Shown here: positions 17,471 to 26,750 of the stretch, piece after piece
Layout: the number at the start of each line of letters is the position of its first letter
Position numbering within the stretch: the first letter of the stretch is position 1
Source of the DNA: JASSUD01 sp031963415
GTDB taxonomy: Bacteria > Pseudomonadota > Gammaproteobacteria > Burkholderiales > Burkholderiaceae
Assembly (NCBI GenBank): GCA_031963415.1
Contig: JASSUI010000001.1
Span: forward strand, 620,001 to 684,000
Length of the DNA stretch: 64,000 nucleotides
Direction of reading: 5' to 3'
Translations under genes and position numbers: made by a program
Notes under the pieces: model-generated
What the model saw: only the letters and a program-made list of their open reading frames with translations
Told to the model about the DNA's origin: nothing
The model's database searches: none

Positions 17471-17578
17471 ATTTTCCTAGAAGCTTTTCTCGACGCTCTC
17501 TCACGCTGCTTTACTGCACTATAGTTGCACCGTCTGCGGCGGTGCGAGGCCGCTCGAAAAACCTTAAACAGCCTCTTA
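17471..17578. repeat. Degenerate copy of the medium palindromic repeat
   Basis: The left edge holds ATTTTCCTAGAAG, the middle has CCGTCTGCGGCGG and the right edge ACCTTAAACAGCCTCTTA, all recognisable parts of the unit at 11373-11475. The interior symmetry is decayed. It lies in the 284-bp gap before exbB. Confidence 0.55.
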
Positions 17579-17612
17579 ATAAGTTGTTTGAGGATCTTAA
17601 TCAGGAATATTA

Positions 17613-18293
17613 ATGCAACATTACGGCTTAACCCATTTATGGCAGCAGGGTGATTTAATTACACGGCTAATAGCATTCACATTACTGCTTACATCAATAA
17701 TTTCTTGGACCATTATTCTGTTTAAAAGTTGGTATCTTTCGCGGCTGAATGCACTTATAAAAAAGTCCGAGCCCATATTTTGGCGCGCCGATGATTTGAA
17801 TAATGGCATCCAAAAATTGAGCCCCTTCCCAGATCACCCGCTTCTAAAGCTCTCGCTTGCAGGTCAACAAGCCGCTAACCATTATCAAAACCTACCGCCT
17901 CAGCACGAGCAAATGAATAAGAGTGATTGGATTATTAGCTGTCTGAAGATTTCAATTAATAAAAGTATCGCGCAGATGCAACGCGGCTTAGCGATACTAG
18001 CCTCGATTGGCTCAACGGCACCCTTTATTGGTTTGCTTGGTACGGTATGGGGCATCTATGATGCGCTACTTGCGATTGGCGAGAACGGCCAAACTTCGCT
18101 TGGGCACGTCGCTGGCCCCGTTGGTGAGGCACTGATTATGACTGCGTTGGGACTTTTCGTCGCTATTCCAGCAATCCTTGGCTATAACATGCTCATGCGC
18201 GGCAGCAAAACCATTTCAAGCAAACTTTATTGCTTTGCTCATGATTTGCATGCTTATCTTTCGCTGGGAATACATCCTTATTCAGCGCAATGA
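17613..18293 (+). CDS. exbB: ExbB/TolQ-family proton channel subunit
   Basis: A 226-residue protein with three membrane helices. The conserved block is ILASIGSTAPFIGLLGTVWG followed by IYDALLAIGE and GPVGEALIMTALGLFVAIPA, the MotA/TolQ/ExbB signature. Together with ExbD it uses the proton gradient to energise TonB-dependent outer-membrane uptake. The N-terminus (HLWQQGDLITRLIA) is of the Burkholderia ExbB type. No tonB gene is adjacent. TolQ is the alternative, but the partner next door is ExbD-like. Confidence 0.9.
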   Translation: MQHYGLTHLWQQGDLITRLIAFTLLLTSIISWTIILFKSWYLSRLNALIKKSEPIFWRADDLNNGIQKLSPFPDHPLLKLSLAGQQAANHYQNLPPQHEQMNKSDWIISCLKISINKSIAQMQRGLAILASIGSTAPFIGLLGTVWGIYDALLAIGENGQTSLGHVAGPVGEALIMTALGLFVAIPAILGYNMLMRGSKTISSKLYCFAHDLHAYLSLGIHPYSAQ

Positions 18294-18324
18294 AGCAAGC
18301 ATGAATTGCATTTGGAGTATCTAA

Positions 18325-18741
18325 ATGGCGAAATATCTGCTCAAAGCCGAGCATGAAGATAACTTAATGAGTGAAATTAACATGACACCGCTTGTCGATG
18401 TGATGCTTGTTTTGCTGATTATTTTTATGGTGACGCTTCCTGTTATTCAGCACGAGGCTAAAGTCAATTTGCCCAAGGCTAGCAGTCAGCCGCGCGCTAC
18501 AAATTCTGCGCATATAAAGTTAACAGTACGAGCGAATGGAGCGATGTTTTGGGAGCAACAAGCCATCGATCAAACTGCGCTGCAAAATCATCTGATTGCT
18601 ACGGCGCAGGCTAGCTCTCCACCTGAGCTTCACCTTTATGTTGATCGTACTGCTCATTATGAATATGTCGCCCAGATTATTTCAGCCGCACAAGCGACCG
18701 GTTTGACTAAAATTAGTTTAGTTACCGCGCCAAAGCCGTAA
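18325..18741 (+). CDS. exbD: ExbD/TolR-family proton channel subunit
   Basis: A 138-residue protein with one N-terminal membrane helix carrying the proton-path Asp in NMTPLVDVMLVLLIIFMV, then a periplasmic domain ending with the typical TGLTKISLVTAP. It pairs with the ExbB-like gene 31 nt upstream. The family call is secure; ExbD is preferred over TolR by context. Confidence 0.9.
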   Translation: MAKYLLKAEHEDNLMSEINMTPLVDVMLVLLIIFMVTLPVIQHEAKVNLPKASSQPRATNSAHIKLTVRANGAMFWEQQAIDQTALQNHLIATAQASSPPELHLYVDRTAHYEYVAQIISAAQATGLTKISLVTAPKP

Positions 18742-18770
18742 TAACCTTTAAAACCTGCTCATGTTTTTTT

Positions 18771-18908
18771 AAAAGCCTGTTCCAAGTTTTTCTAAAAATA
18801 AAGATCGCGAATAAAGGCTGTTGGTGCGCACGTTGGGATGACGAAGGAACCCAATATGCACCAGTCACCTTTAATATCTTCTTATTTGGAGATCGTGAAC
18901 AGATTCTT
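18771..18908. repeat. Copy of the long palindromic repeat (GTTGGGG type), shortened
   Basis: It starts AAAAGCCTGTTCCAAG and ends GATCGTGAACAGATTCTT; inside is CACGTTGGGATGACGAAGGAACCC. The outer ends are those of the medium repeat family, while the core belongs to the long form seen at 23205-23391. It lies about 30 bp after the exbD stop. Confidence 0.65.
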
Positions 18909-18948
18909 ACAATCGCCTCATCACTAACGCCTTTTTTATCAACATAAA

Positions 18949-20217
18949 ATGTTTACCCTTATTTTCATATTTGCTCTAGGCGCAATGTTAACGTTGAAGC
19001 TATGGCTAGCGATGCGTCAGATTCGTTATGTGCGTCAACATCGTGATGCTGTGCCTGCGCAATTCCAGCACACAACGCCTTTACCCAAACATCAGCGTGC
19101 TGCTGATTACACTGTCGCTTGCACGCTCTTAGCCATCGCAGAAACGTTAGCAAGCGCAGCGGTCTTAGTTGTGCTAACGCTGTTAGGTGGTCTGCAATCG
19201 CTCAATAGTACGCTTACAAACTGGCTTGGTACGGGTTATGTTGGCCAACTCTCCTTGCTAGTAGCAGTGCTTGTGATTAGCAGTGTAGTGGATTTACCTT
19301 TTACTTATATTCGACAATTTGTCATTGATGAGCGCTTTGGCTTTAACCGTATGACTAAAGCTTTATTCTTGCTTGATCTAGTTAAAGCAAGCGTGCTGAG
19401 CGCGATTCTTGGCTTACCGCTTATTTTTGCTGTGCTGTGGCTGATGCAACAGGCAGGACAAGCTTGGTGGTTATGGGCAGCAGGGTTATGGATGGGATTT
19501 AATTTACTTGCGTTGGTGCTTTACCCAACTTTAATCGCACCGCTTTTTAATCGCTTTGAACCTTTGCGGGATGAGACGTTACGTGTGCGGATTGAGAATT
19601 TATTGAAACGCTGCCAATTCGCTGCCAAAGGGCTTTTTGTGATGGATGGCAGCCGCCGTTCAACGCACGGCAACGCCTACTTCGTCGGTTTGGGCGCGGC
19701 CAAGCGAATTGTTTTCTTCGATACTTTACTCGCTCGTCTTTCAAACGACGAAATCGAAGCTGTGCTAGCGCACGAATTGGGTCATTACAAACGGCACCAT
19801 ATTACGAAAGGACTCATTGTAATGTGCGGCATGAGTTTTGGGCTTTTTGCATTATTAGGTTGGCTCGCTCAATGCACATGGTTTTACACGGGACTTGGCG
19901 TCACACCATCGCTCACAGAAAGCCAAGCACACATTGCTCTAACGCTCTTTTTCTTGGTGTTGCCTGTTTTCTTATTCTTTCTGAGCCCGGTTGCCAAACT
20001 GCTGTCACGCCGCAACGAATTCGAGGCTGATGCGTTTGCTGCTAGCCTAACCCCTACGGATGATCTCGTACGTGCATTAGTGAAACTGCACGAGGATAAC
20101 GCAACCACTTTAACGCCAGACCCGATCTACAGCACTTTTTATTACTCTCACCCCCCTGCTGCGCAACGCATTGCACATTTGCTTGCAGCGCAACCTATCG
20201 GACAGATAGCTCAATAG
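18949..20217 (+). CDS. M48 family (Ste24-like) zinc metallopeptidase
   Basis: A 422-residue membrane protease with the zinc motif HELGH (His275, Glu276, His279) and the downstream glutamate ligand in NEFEADAFA (about Glu359). Several membrane helices lie before and between these motifs, as in Ste24/CAAX prenyl proteases. The final part reads DPIYSTFYYSHPPAAQRIAH, typical of the family (SHPP.. ..RI). Bacterial members act in membrane-protein quality control. It lies directly before rsgA, as in other Burkholderiaceae. Confidence 0.93.
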   Translation: MFTLIFIFALGAMLTLKLWLAMRQIRYVRQHRDAVPAQFQHTTPLPKHQRAADYTVACTLLAIAETLASAAVLVVLTLLGGLQSLNSTLTNWLGTGYVGQLSLLVAVLVISSVVDLPFTYIRQFVIDERFGFNRMTKALFLLDLVKASVLSAILGLPLIFAVLWLMQQAGQAWWLWAAGLWMGFNLLALVLYPTLIAPLFNRFEPLRDETLRVRIENLLKRCQFAAKGLFVMDGSRRSTHGNAYFVGLGAAKRIVFFDTLLARLSNDEIEAVLAHELGHYKRHHITKGLIVMCGMSFGLFALLGWLAQCTWFYTGLGVTPSLTESQAHIALTLFFLVLPVFLFFLSPVAKLLSRRNEFEADAFAASLTPTDDLVRALVKLHEDNATTLTPDPIYSTFYYSHPPAAQRIAHLLAAQPIGQIAQ

Positions 20218-20259
20218 TATGCAATTGCCTAATCATCAGTCTGCTCGCGAAAATACTTA

Positions 20260-21171
20260 ATGACTCCAGATAACAAAAAAAATATTGAGCAAGGACGAGT
20301 CATTGCCACTTACGGGCGCCACTATTGGGTTGAACCTGAAAACGGTACAGCACCACTGCAATGCTTTTTGCAAGGTAAAAAAGAGGCGATTGTGGGGGAC
20401 AAAGTCAGTTTCTCTCGTCGCTCAGACAAACAAGGTTTAATTGTTGAAGTTGCGCCGCGGCGCAATCTGCTGTATCGATCTGACCAATTTAAAACCAAGC
20501 GGCTAGCGGCTAATCTTGATCAAGTATTGATTATGCTTGCGACGCTGCCTCATTTTAGCGATGAGTTACTGGGACGCGCGTTGATTGCTTGCGAAGCGCA
20601 AGCAATCACTCCTTTATTGGTTTTGAATAAAGTCGACCTCATAGAGGAGCTAGCGGCTACACGTGAGCGTCTCAAGCTGTACCAACAACTGGGCTATCAG
20701 CTGCGCGAAACGTCGATCAAAAACCAAAGTGACACAGCTAGCCAAGAATTAGGTCAGCAACTTGCAGGTCAAGTAACACTTCTGGTTGGACAGTCTGGAA
20801 CGGGCAAATCAACGCTTATTAATTTGCTTGCTCCTGAAGCTAAAGCTGCAACTGGGGAAATCTCTACGGCGCTTAGAACGGGCAAACATACAACAACTGC
20901 AACCCGCCTCTATCCCCTTGTTCAGGGCGGGGCCATTATCGATTCGCCCGGTTTTCAGGAGTTTGGTTTATATCATTTGAGCGTAGAAGAATTAACGCAC
21001 GCTTTCGTAGAATTCCGCCCCTTACTCGGCAACTGCCGTTTTCGTAACTGCCAGCATTTACAAGAACCAGGCTGCAGTATCTTAGAAGGGGTAGAGAGTG
21101 GATTAATTGCAGCGCAACGACATGCACTTTATGCACGGCTCATACAGCAGAACAAATCATTGATATATTAA
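20260..21171 (+). CDS. rsgA: Ribosome small-subunit-dependent GTPase RsgA
   Basis: A 303-residue circularly permuted GTPase. An N-terminal OB fold (GRVIATYGRHYWVEP) is followed by G4 NKVDL before the P-loop GQSGTGKST (Lys183) and G3 DSPGF. The C-terminal zinc motif C-x5-C-x-H-x5-C ends the protein (NCRFRNCQHLQEPGC). RsgA assists late 30S maturation. Complete and of normal length. Confidence 0.97.
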   Translation: MTPDNKKNIEQGRVIATYGRHYWVEPENGTAPLQCFLQGKKEAIVGDKVSFSRRSDKQGLIVEVAPRRNLLYRSDQFKTKRLAANLDQVLIMLATLPHFSDELLGRALIACEAQAITPLLVLNKVDLIEELAATRERLKLYQQLGYQLRETSIKNQSDTASQELGQQLAGQVTLLVGQSGTGKSTLINLLAPEAKAATGEISTALRTGKHTTTATRLYPLVQGGAIIDSPGFQEFGLYHLSVEELTHAFVEFRPLLGNCRFRNCQHLQEPGCSILEGVESGLIAAQRHALYARLIQQNKSLIY

Positions 21172-21382
21172 ACTCCTCACATGACCTAACCAACGCGCTC
21201 GCCTTTGCTCTTGTTCTACTTTGTTCATCAGCTTCCCCTCAAATTCAGAAAGAGTGGATCAATACCTCTAACTCTTCAAGGTAAGGCAGCTGCACGCATA
21301 CGCTATGCGAACCTAAGCATAAAAACAGCCTATCACGCTGGAATTTATCCAGGCATGGACATCTCACTGCTTAAAGTGTGCG

Positions 21383-21933
21383 TTAAGCAAGGTGAGAGAA
21401 TAAATGCTGCTCGTTTGCCAATGGTATTGGATTGGCTGAGGAGAGAACCAATGAATGCGATTGAGTGGTAGGAGGCGTATCCACGGTCTTGCGGTTTAAT
21501 GGCGCTTTGAATTTAGACACCGCAGAAACCACGCTCATCACTCGTTGACTGGTCTCACCTAAACGTGAAGCCGGCTCACCCACGGCCCCGCGCTGCTGTA
21601 AGAGCTTCTTATTCATCTGGTTTAAGCCTTGTACACCTTGAATGGCCGTGTCTGTCACCATCAGTCTGTCATACGTTGAGCTCCAAGATAGCCGTACTTG
21701 ATAACGTCCCTCCTCGTCGATGACCTGCCATGCGCGAACCGATTTATCGTCACAGCCGGTAACCAAATAAGTACGATTAGCTATTTCTTTCCAGGCAAGG
21801 CTAGTAATGCGCTCCTGAAAATCTCGCACGACCGCTAAACACTGACCCGAGCTCACGTCCCATAGCTGCACCGTCTTGTCATCACTGCCCGAGGCGATCT
21901 GATCACCGCTGGGCGAATACACTACGCTACTAA
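21383..21933 (-). pseudogene. C-terminal remnant of a WD40 (NACHT-WD40 type) gene
   Basis: The frame enters abruptly at the palindrome at 21934 and encodes only the last WD40 blade (VVYSPSGDQIASGSDDKTVQ, then LWDVSSG). A half blade ending RAWQV and the tail AIQGVQGLNQMNKKLLQQRG follow. The same tail ends the intact proteins at 26751-32279 and 50342-54301. The N-terminal domains are absent, so this is a truncated gene copy. A GTG at 21922 could start translation but has no clear ribosome site. Confidence 0.8.
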
Positions 21934-21975
21934 CTAATAAGGGCCGTTTAGAACGTTCTAAACGGCCCTTATTAG
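21934..21975. repeat. Perfect 42-bp loopless palindrome
   Basis: Two 21-nt arms with no loop, centred on GAAC|GTTC (21954/21955). The central part GTTTAGAAC/GTTCTAAAC equals the outer ends of the palindromic repeat family joined directly. It marks the exact break of the WD40 remnant and lies 37 bp downstream of the cobD-like stop. It could also act as a bidirectional terminator. Confidence 0.9.
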
Positions 21976-22012
21976 CTAAGCAGAGTTCTGCGTAAAATTT
22001 AATAGCCTTTCT

Positions 22013-22942
22013 TTAACCTATCCACACAGCGCAAGTTAGCATTAATAGCAACACCATCCACAGCACCACAGCGCGCCATACCAAACCTACCCCTAGTTGC
22101 AGTGCATGCGGTGTACAACTCTCACTTGCTATCACAGGCAGAGTCTCTTCTGCCAATACTTCTAGACTTGATGGTTCGGCCACGGGCCCCATCAACTGCA
22201 TGCCTAATGCACCGCCACCAGCGGCCAGTAGCACACCATCATTAGTGTCTGGCCATTGCTGCGCATCACTACGCCATGCATGAATGGCTTCTTCAAAATT
22301 ACCGACAATCGCAAAACCAAAGGCGGTTAAGCGTACGGGTACCCAGTCGAGTACAAAGAAAACTTTACGTGCAAACTCACCAAAAAAAGCGCGTCCTTCT
22401 GATGCATCGCTTGGTGGGTAAGCTAAATATTCAGCCACACGATATAACACCGCACCGGCTGGCCCAATTGGCATCAAAAACCAGAAGAAAACGCCAAAAA
22501 CACGCCGATGCGCGGCAATCACCGCATGTATTAACGCATGCCGAACAATTTCACTCACTGGCATATCAGTCGTGTCAAGCTGAGTCCAAGCATGCAGCAC
22601 TTCTCGCGCACGCTCAACGTCTTGCTGATTTAATGCTTTTTGGATTGAAGTGAAGGAATGGCTAAATTGCCTAAAGCCAAGCGTGCTATAGACAACCGCT
22701 ATATTCCAAAGAAAGGCTAAGAAGAAATTAAATTGATAAAGCCCGTAGTAAATTAACCCTGATACTAACGTCCAAGGCAAAGCCACACTTAGCCAAGCGA
22801 GTACGCTATGTTGTCGTCCATTCTCGCCATACTCAACAACACTTGTTACATGCTGCTTTAAAAGCGTAGCAAGACGATTTTGGGGGGATAAGGCACGTAT
22901 CTGTTCAAAAATAAGTGCAAACAATACGGAGAAAAAAGTCAT
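22013..22942 (-). CDS. CobD/CbiB family membrane protein
   Basis: About 309 residues from the ATG at 22942 (MTFFSVLFALIFEQIRAL); a TTG 27 nt upstream gives a slightly longer reading with no better signal. It is a membrane protein of the CobD/CbiB/AmpE-like type found beside rsgA in Burkholderiaceae, with the segment GFRQFSHSFTSIQKALNQQD near residue 90, and GPAGAVLYRVAEYLA and PVRLTAFGFAIVGNFEEAI later. CobD makes adenosylcobinamide in B12 synthesis, but no other cobalamin gene is in the window. The exact role of this subgroup is unclear. Confidence 0.85.
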   Translation of the reverse strand: MTFFSVLFALIFEQIRALSPQNRLATLLKQHVTSVVEYGENGRQHSVLAWLSVALPWTLVSGLIYYGLYQFNFFLAFLWNIAVVYSTLGFRQFSHSFTSIQKALNQQDVERAREVLHAWTQLDTTDMPVSEIVRHALIHAVIAAHRRVFGVFFWFLMPIGPAGAVLYRVAEYLAYPPSDASEGRAFFGEFARKVFFVLDWVPVRLTAFGFAIVGNFEEAIHAWRSDAQQWPDTNDGVLLAAGGGALGMQLMGPVAEPSSLEVLAEETLPVIASESCTPHALQLGVGLVWRAVVLWMVLLLMLTCAVWIG

Positions 22943-23204
22943 GCGAACTAACCTCGCGCTTCTGGTCAATAAAGCTCGTTATAGAAATTATTATTTAAGA
23001 ACTTACCCCAGATTGCCTAAAAAATCGTAGCTGATACTTTTAAGCATTGAGTTAGGCATTGAGGGGATAAATTCTAGCTTTAGGAAACACTGCATCACTA
23101 GGTAACAGTATCATCTCTTTTTAACGTATTCCTAATGTTTGCGCTAGCCTCAAATGTTAAGGTAGACGCTGACCGAATGTTCTTAGTTTTTATTCATGAT
23201 CTCT

Positions 23205-23582
23205 AAGAACCTGTTCATAATCTCAAAGAAGAGTGTTTTGTGAGGTTATTAGCCGTCACGTTGGGGTTCGTTCCTCACCCCAACCTACAAAATTTGCCGA
23301 AAAGTCGTAGGTTGGGGTGACGAAGGAACCCCAACATGAGCTTATACAAGCCTCTAAGTCGCTTTTTTAAAAGATTATGAACAGGCTCTTAGAAGTCTGC
23401 TTCAGGTCTTTCAGAGGAACTCAATAGGAGGCTATTAGTACACGCGTTGGAATTCTTTCGTCACCCCAAACCTACGATTTTTTGGCAATGTTTGTAGGTT
23501 GGAAGGAAGCCTGAACCCTAACATAGCTATCGATGCCCTCTCAAATCTCTCCTTTTTTGAGATCATGAACAGCTTCCTAGAA
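23205..23582. repeat. Two adjacent copies of the long palindromic repeat (about 190 bp each)
   Basis: Copy one (23205-23391) is a near-perfect palindrome: outer ends AAGAACCTGTTCATAATCTC and GATTATGAACAGGCTCTT, inner arms CACGTTGGGGTTCGTTCC.. and ..GACGAAGGAACCCCAACATG around CCTACAAAATTT. Copy two (23391-23582) is more diverged but keeps the CACCCC AAACCTACGA core and the end GATCATGAACAGC. They fill most of the 744-bp gap between the cobD-like gene and rplS. Confidence 0.88.
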
Positions 23583-23616
23583 CCGATACCAATTCTTACG
23601 TTTCTGCAGCGCAATT

Positions 23617-23645
23617 AGCCAGCGTCAAATCTCTTTGGGCTGGCT
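23617..23645 (-). terminator. Possible terminator downstream of rplS
   Basis: A 7-bp stem AGCCAGC/GCTGGCT with a 15-nt loop lies about 40 bp past the rplS stop. The U tract is poor on both strands, so the call is tentative. Confidence 0.35.
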
Positions 23646-23686
23646 TCTTGAAGCAAATTTTGGCAACGGTTTTTTAGTGGGCAGGA

Positions 23687-24067
23687 TTAAGCTGCCTGTG
23701 CTGCACGGCTCTCATGCTTTTCTTTAATACGTGCTGCTTTACCAGAGCGATTACGCTGATAGTACAGTTTCGCACGACGCACAGCACCGCGACGTTTAAC
23801 AACGATGCTATCGAGTAACGGTGAATAAGTTTGGAAAGTTCTTTCAACACCCTCGCCCGCTGAAATTTTGCGTACGATAAATGATGAGTTTAGGCTGCGG
23901 TTGCGTTTAGCTATCACCACACCTTCAAACGCCTGAACGCGCTTGCGGTTACCTTCGACGACATTCACATTCACCACCACCGTATCGCCTGGGGCGAAAT
24001 TGGGTAAGGTCTTGCCAGCGAGCAAGCGCTCGATCTGTTCTTGTTCGAGTTGTGCAATTAGATTCAT
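23687..24067 (-). CDS. rplS: 50S ribosomal protein L19
   Basis: 126 residues. Two consecutive ATGs occur (24070 and 24067); the second is 6 nt from an AGGAG site and is preferred. The L19 signatures are clear: FAPGDTVVVNVNVVEGNRKR, QAFEGVVIAKRNR, RKISAGEGVERTFQTYSP and RGAVRRAKLYYQR. L19 sits at the 30S-50S interface. It is the last gene of the rpsP-rimM-trmD-rplS operon. Confidence 0.98.
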   Translation of the reverse strand: MNLIAQLEQEQIERLLAGKTLPNFAPGDTVVVNVNVVEGNRKRVQAFEGVVIAKRNRSLNSSFIVRKISAGEGVERTFQTYSPLLDSIVVKRRGAVRRAKLYYQRNRSGKAARIKEKHESRAAQAA

Positions 24068-24076
24068 CATTGACTC

Positions 24077-24838
24077 CTAAAATTCTGTTTCGCTATGGCG
24101 CGCGAGCCACGCTCGCTCTGCCTCAGTCAGCTTGCCTTCTTGACATGCTGTTTGCAGTAAATCTGGTCGTTTTTTCAACGTACTTAAAAGGGCTTGCTGA
24201 CGGCGCCATTTGCTGATCTGTGCGTGATTGCCTTCGAGCAGTACGGCCGGCACCTGCATACCCTCATATTCTTGGGGGCGCGTATAGTGTGGGCAGTCGA
24301 GCAAACCATCTACAAAACTATCTTGCGCAGCTGACTCGGCATGATTTAGTACACCTGGCAGCTGTCGAATCACAGCATCCATCAGTACCATCGCTGGCAG
24401 CTCACCACCTGATAATACAAAATCCCCAATACTGACTTCTTCATCGACGCAACGCTCAATCACACGTTGATCAATTGCCTCATAACGCCCACAAACTAAA
24501 ATTAGGCCCGGCTCAGCCGCAAGCCTCATCACGCCTGCGTGCGTCAATGCACCTCCCTGAGGAGAGAGCAAAATCACACGTGGTGAACTTACGCCGGCCT
24601 CAGCCTGTGCCAAACGCGCCGCCTGCATCGCTTTCTCTAGCGGACGCGCTAACATCACCATGCCAGGGCCACCGCCATAGGGCCGATCATCCACTGTACG
24701 GTAGTTATCCGTGGTGAAATCGCGTGGATTCCAAGTACGTAATGCGTAATGATTGTGCGCTGATGCGCGACCCGTCACGCCCCATTCCGTGAGCGCATGA
24801 AACATATCTGGAAAGAGCGTAATAGTATCAAACTGCAC
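24077..24838 (-). CDS. trmD: tRNA (guanine-N1)-methyltransferase
   Basis: 253 residues with a GTG start behind AAGGAGAGG. TrmD signatures: the start FDTITLFPDMFHAL, DRPYGGGPGMVM, the SAM-binding trefoil knot ILVCGRYEAIDQR and SIGDFVLSGGELPAMVL. It methylates G37 of tRNAs reading CNN codons and prevents frameshifting. Full length, in its conserved operon. Confidence 0.98.
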   Translation of the reverse strand: MQFDTITLFPDMFHALTEWGVTGRASAHNHYALRTWNPRDFTTDNYRTVDDRPYGGGPGMVMLARPLEKAMQAARLAQAEAGVSSPRVILLSPQGGALTHAGVMRLAAEPGLILVCGRYEAIDQRVIERCVDEEVSIGDFVLSGGELPAMVLMDAVIRQLPGVLNHAESAAQDSFVDGLLDCPHYTRPQEYEGMQVPAVLLEGNHAQISKWRRQQALLSTLKKRPDLLQTACQEGKLTEAERAWLARHSETEF

Positions 24839-24900
24839 CGCCCTCTCCTTTTATGGAAATACGAGAAGTATAAAAGCGCACTTGCTTAATTGAGCACCTC

Positions 24901-24950
24901 TAGAGCCTGTTCAAAATCCCATCTTTTCACAGACTTTGAACAGGCTCTTA
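24901..24950. repeat. Minimal (50-bp) form of the palindromic repeat
   Basis: TAGAGCCTGTTCAAA at the left and TTTGAACAGGCTCTTA at the right enclose 19 nt. These are the outer ends of the long and medium repeats with no inner core. The right-hand TTA is the reverse complement of the TAA stop of rimM, so the element forms the end of that gene. It may also fold as a hairpin in the rimM-trmD mRNA. Confidence 0.85.
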
Positions 24951-25631
24951 TATCGCTTCTTCCCAATTCACAACAATCTGACGCTTGATAAAATCAATAT
25001 CTGTGACATGCGCAGCAACAAAGGGAATCAGTCGCTCAGCCTCAGATTGAGCGCCTTTTTTATCCAGCTTGCTATATGCAATGCGTAAAATTGCATGCGC
25101 ACTATTATCTAGCAAGCCAGTCACTCGACCTAACGCAATACCCGTTTCGGTGACTACATCAAGCCCGATCAAATCGACCCAATAATATTCATCTGCTGCG
25201 AGCGAGGGAAAATCTGCACGGCTCACGCTGATGTGTGAACCTTTAAGAGCTTCAGCCTCATCACGATTGGTACAACCTATCAGCTGCGCAACTAAATGAT
25301 TGCCCCCATGTAACTTCGCATGAGATACCGTCACGTTTTGCGTCTGGCCATTCTTCGTCAACTGCCAACGCTTTGCATGAAGCAAGGCGCCGCCGCCTTT
25401 GCTCGCTTGCGCGTGCGGATAAATTTTGAGCCATCCACGCACACCATACGCGCCGCCTACCACGCCCACTTCAACCCACTCATCTGTTGCATTAGGCGCT
25501 GCTGTAACAGGCAACGACGATTGATCAGACACGCTAATTGAACGCACTGAATCAGCGGTGGCACGCTTTGACGGCTTACGCACGAAAGTGCCAAAAGAAG
25601 CATCCATCAAGCTAGCTTTTAATTTATCCAT
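24948..25631 (-). CDS. rimM: Ribosome maturation factor RimM
   Basis: 227 residues from the ATG at 25631, with GGA-type sequence adjacent; a TTG at 25658 gives nine more residues. An N-terminal extension (SFGTFVRKPSKRATADS) like that of Burkholderia RimM is followed by the core VGGAYGVRGWLKIYP and the PRC-barrel part YYWVDLIGLDVVTETG, then RLIPFVAAHV. It assists 30S head assembly. The last residues (WEEAI) differ from the usual ending, because the stop codon is part of the adjacent repeat hairpin. Confidence 0.95.
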   Translation of the reverse strand: MDKLKASLMDASFGTFVRKPSKRATADSVRSISVSDQSSLPVTAAPNATDEWVEVGVVGGAYGVRGWLKIYPHAQASKGGGALLHAKRWQLTKNGQTQNVTVSHAKLHGGNHLVAQLIGCTNRDEAEALKGSHISVSRADFPSLAADEYYWVDLIGLDVVTETGIALGRVTGLLDNSAHAILRIAYSKLDKKGAQSEAERLIPFVAAHVTDIDFIKRQIVVNWEEAI

Positions 25632-25702
25632 TCCTTTACGCCCTACACTGTGCAGCAAAAAGCTTCTGCCAACACAGCGCCAAAGGCCAGGTAGGTACTC
25701 AA

Positions 25703-25966
25703 TTAAGCAGCAACAGCCAAATCTGCCGATTTACGCACTTGCTTAACTAAGCGCGCTACGGTATCAGACAATTGTGCACCGTTGTCTTGCCAATAAGTTA
25801 AGCGATCTTGCGCGATACGCAGTGTTTCGCCTTTGCTGGCTACTGGGTTGTAAAAACCGATCTTTTCAATAAAACGTCCATCACGACGATTACGTGAATC
25901 AGTGACAACAATAAAATAAAACGGACGCTTTTTCGCGCCACCGCGTGCCAAGCGGATAATAACCAT
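25703..25966 (-). CDS. rpsP: 30S ribosomal protein S16
   Basis: An 87-residue protein with the full S16 pattern: MVIIRLARGGAKKRPFYFIV then VTDSRNRRDGRFIEKIGFYNP and QDRLTYWQDNGAQLSDTVARL. It is the first gene of the minus-strand operon with rimM, trmD and rplS and needs a promoter in 25967-26163. Confidence 0.98.
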   Translation of the reverse strand: MVIIRLARGGAKKRPFYFIVVTDSRNRRDGRFIEKIGFYNPVASKGETLRIAQDRLTYWQDNGAQLSDTVARLVKQVRKSADLAVAA

Positions 25967-26750
25967 GACTCATTCCTTTAAAAAACTGCTATGCGGATCC
26001 GTTCGAGCTTTCTTAAACGCAAATTTAAGCAAGCTTCGGAAACCTTTGATATTTCATGTAATTTGAGCGCTGGCCTTGCGCTTAGCGGCGAATTAGGCAG
26101 CGCGCTTGCCTGATCATTCAACGGTCTACAGTTAGTTAGGCAAGTCAAAATAACTATTCCCAAGTGACTGCCAAATATCAGAAAGCAAATTCAAAACGGG
26201 CGATTATAACTGAAACTTCTCTAGTTGAGAGTTTGTTTAAAATTTACTGCGGGGCTCTGGTACAGAAACGCAATCCGTTAAGCATGGATAGAAGAACCAA
26301 ACTCAAACTTATACTGCAAGCTGCTGACCTAACAGTTCTTCATTATCTGCAGTCAAAATCAAATTCAATGCACATTACCTACTGAAGGGCTGACTGAGTT
26401 TATAAAATACAGCTGTGTCAATACACTTTTTACATAGAGAGGCATCACATAGCATGACGCAAGAGGCTGGGTAGCGGAAACTTAGCAATACGTTTCTACT
26501 GCCCAACCTTTGGCAAAGCTGCAGTTTTACTTGCTTTATTCATTAATAGAGTAACAGGCTTATTTTTTGCCCTTATCTATCCACACGGCTAACGCTATTG
26601 AAATTTGATGCGCAAGATTTCTCTCAACATCTATCAACATACTTGGTTTTAAGTCTAATTGGAATTAGAAGGGATCTAGAGATGATCTTCATCAGAACGT
26701 GACTGCGTCAATTGTCCCTTCTCCGAAACAAAAATACTAAGGTGAGAAAA
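25967..26750. other. Intergenic region between rpsP and the NACHT-WD40 gene
   Basis: A 784-bp AT-rich stretch between two divergent genes. It must contain the rpsP operon promoter and the start signals of the 5.5-kb gene. Nothing else recognisable was found; a short open frame at 26164-26385 has no ribosome site or domain. Confidence 0.5.

Noticed and set aside
21205..21471. 88-codon plus-strand frame after rsgA
   Set aside because: Its second half is antisense to the WD40 remnant tail; no domain, no clear ribosome site.
26164..26385. 73-codon frame upstream of the NACHT-WD40 gene
   Set aside because: No ribosome site, no recognisable sequence; probably part of the upstream region.
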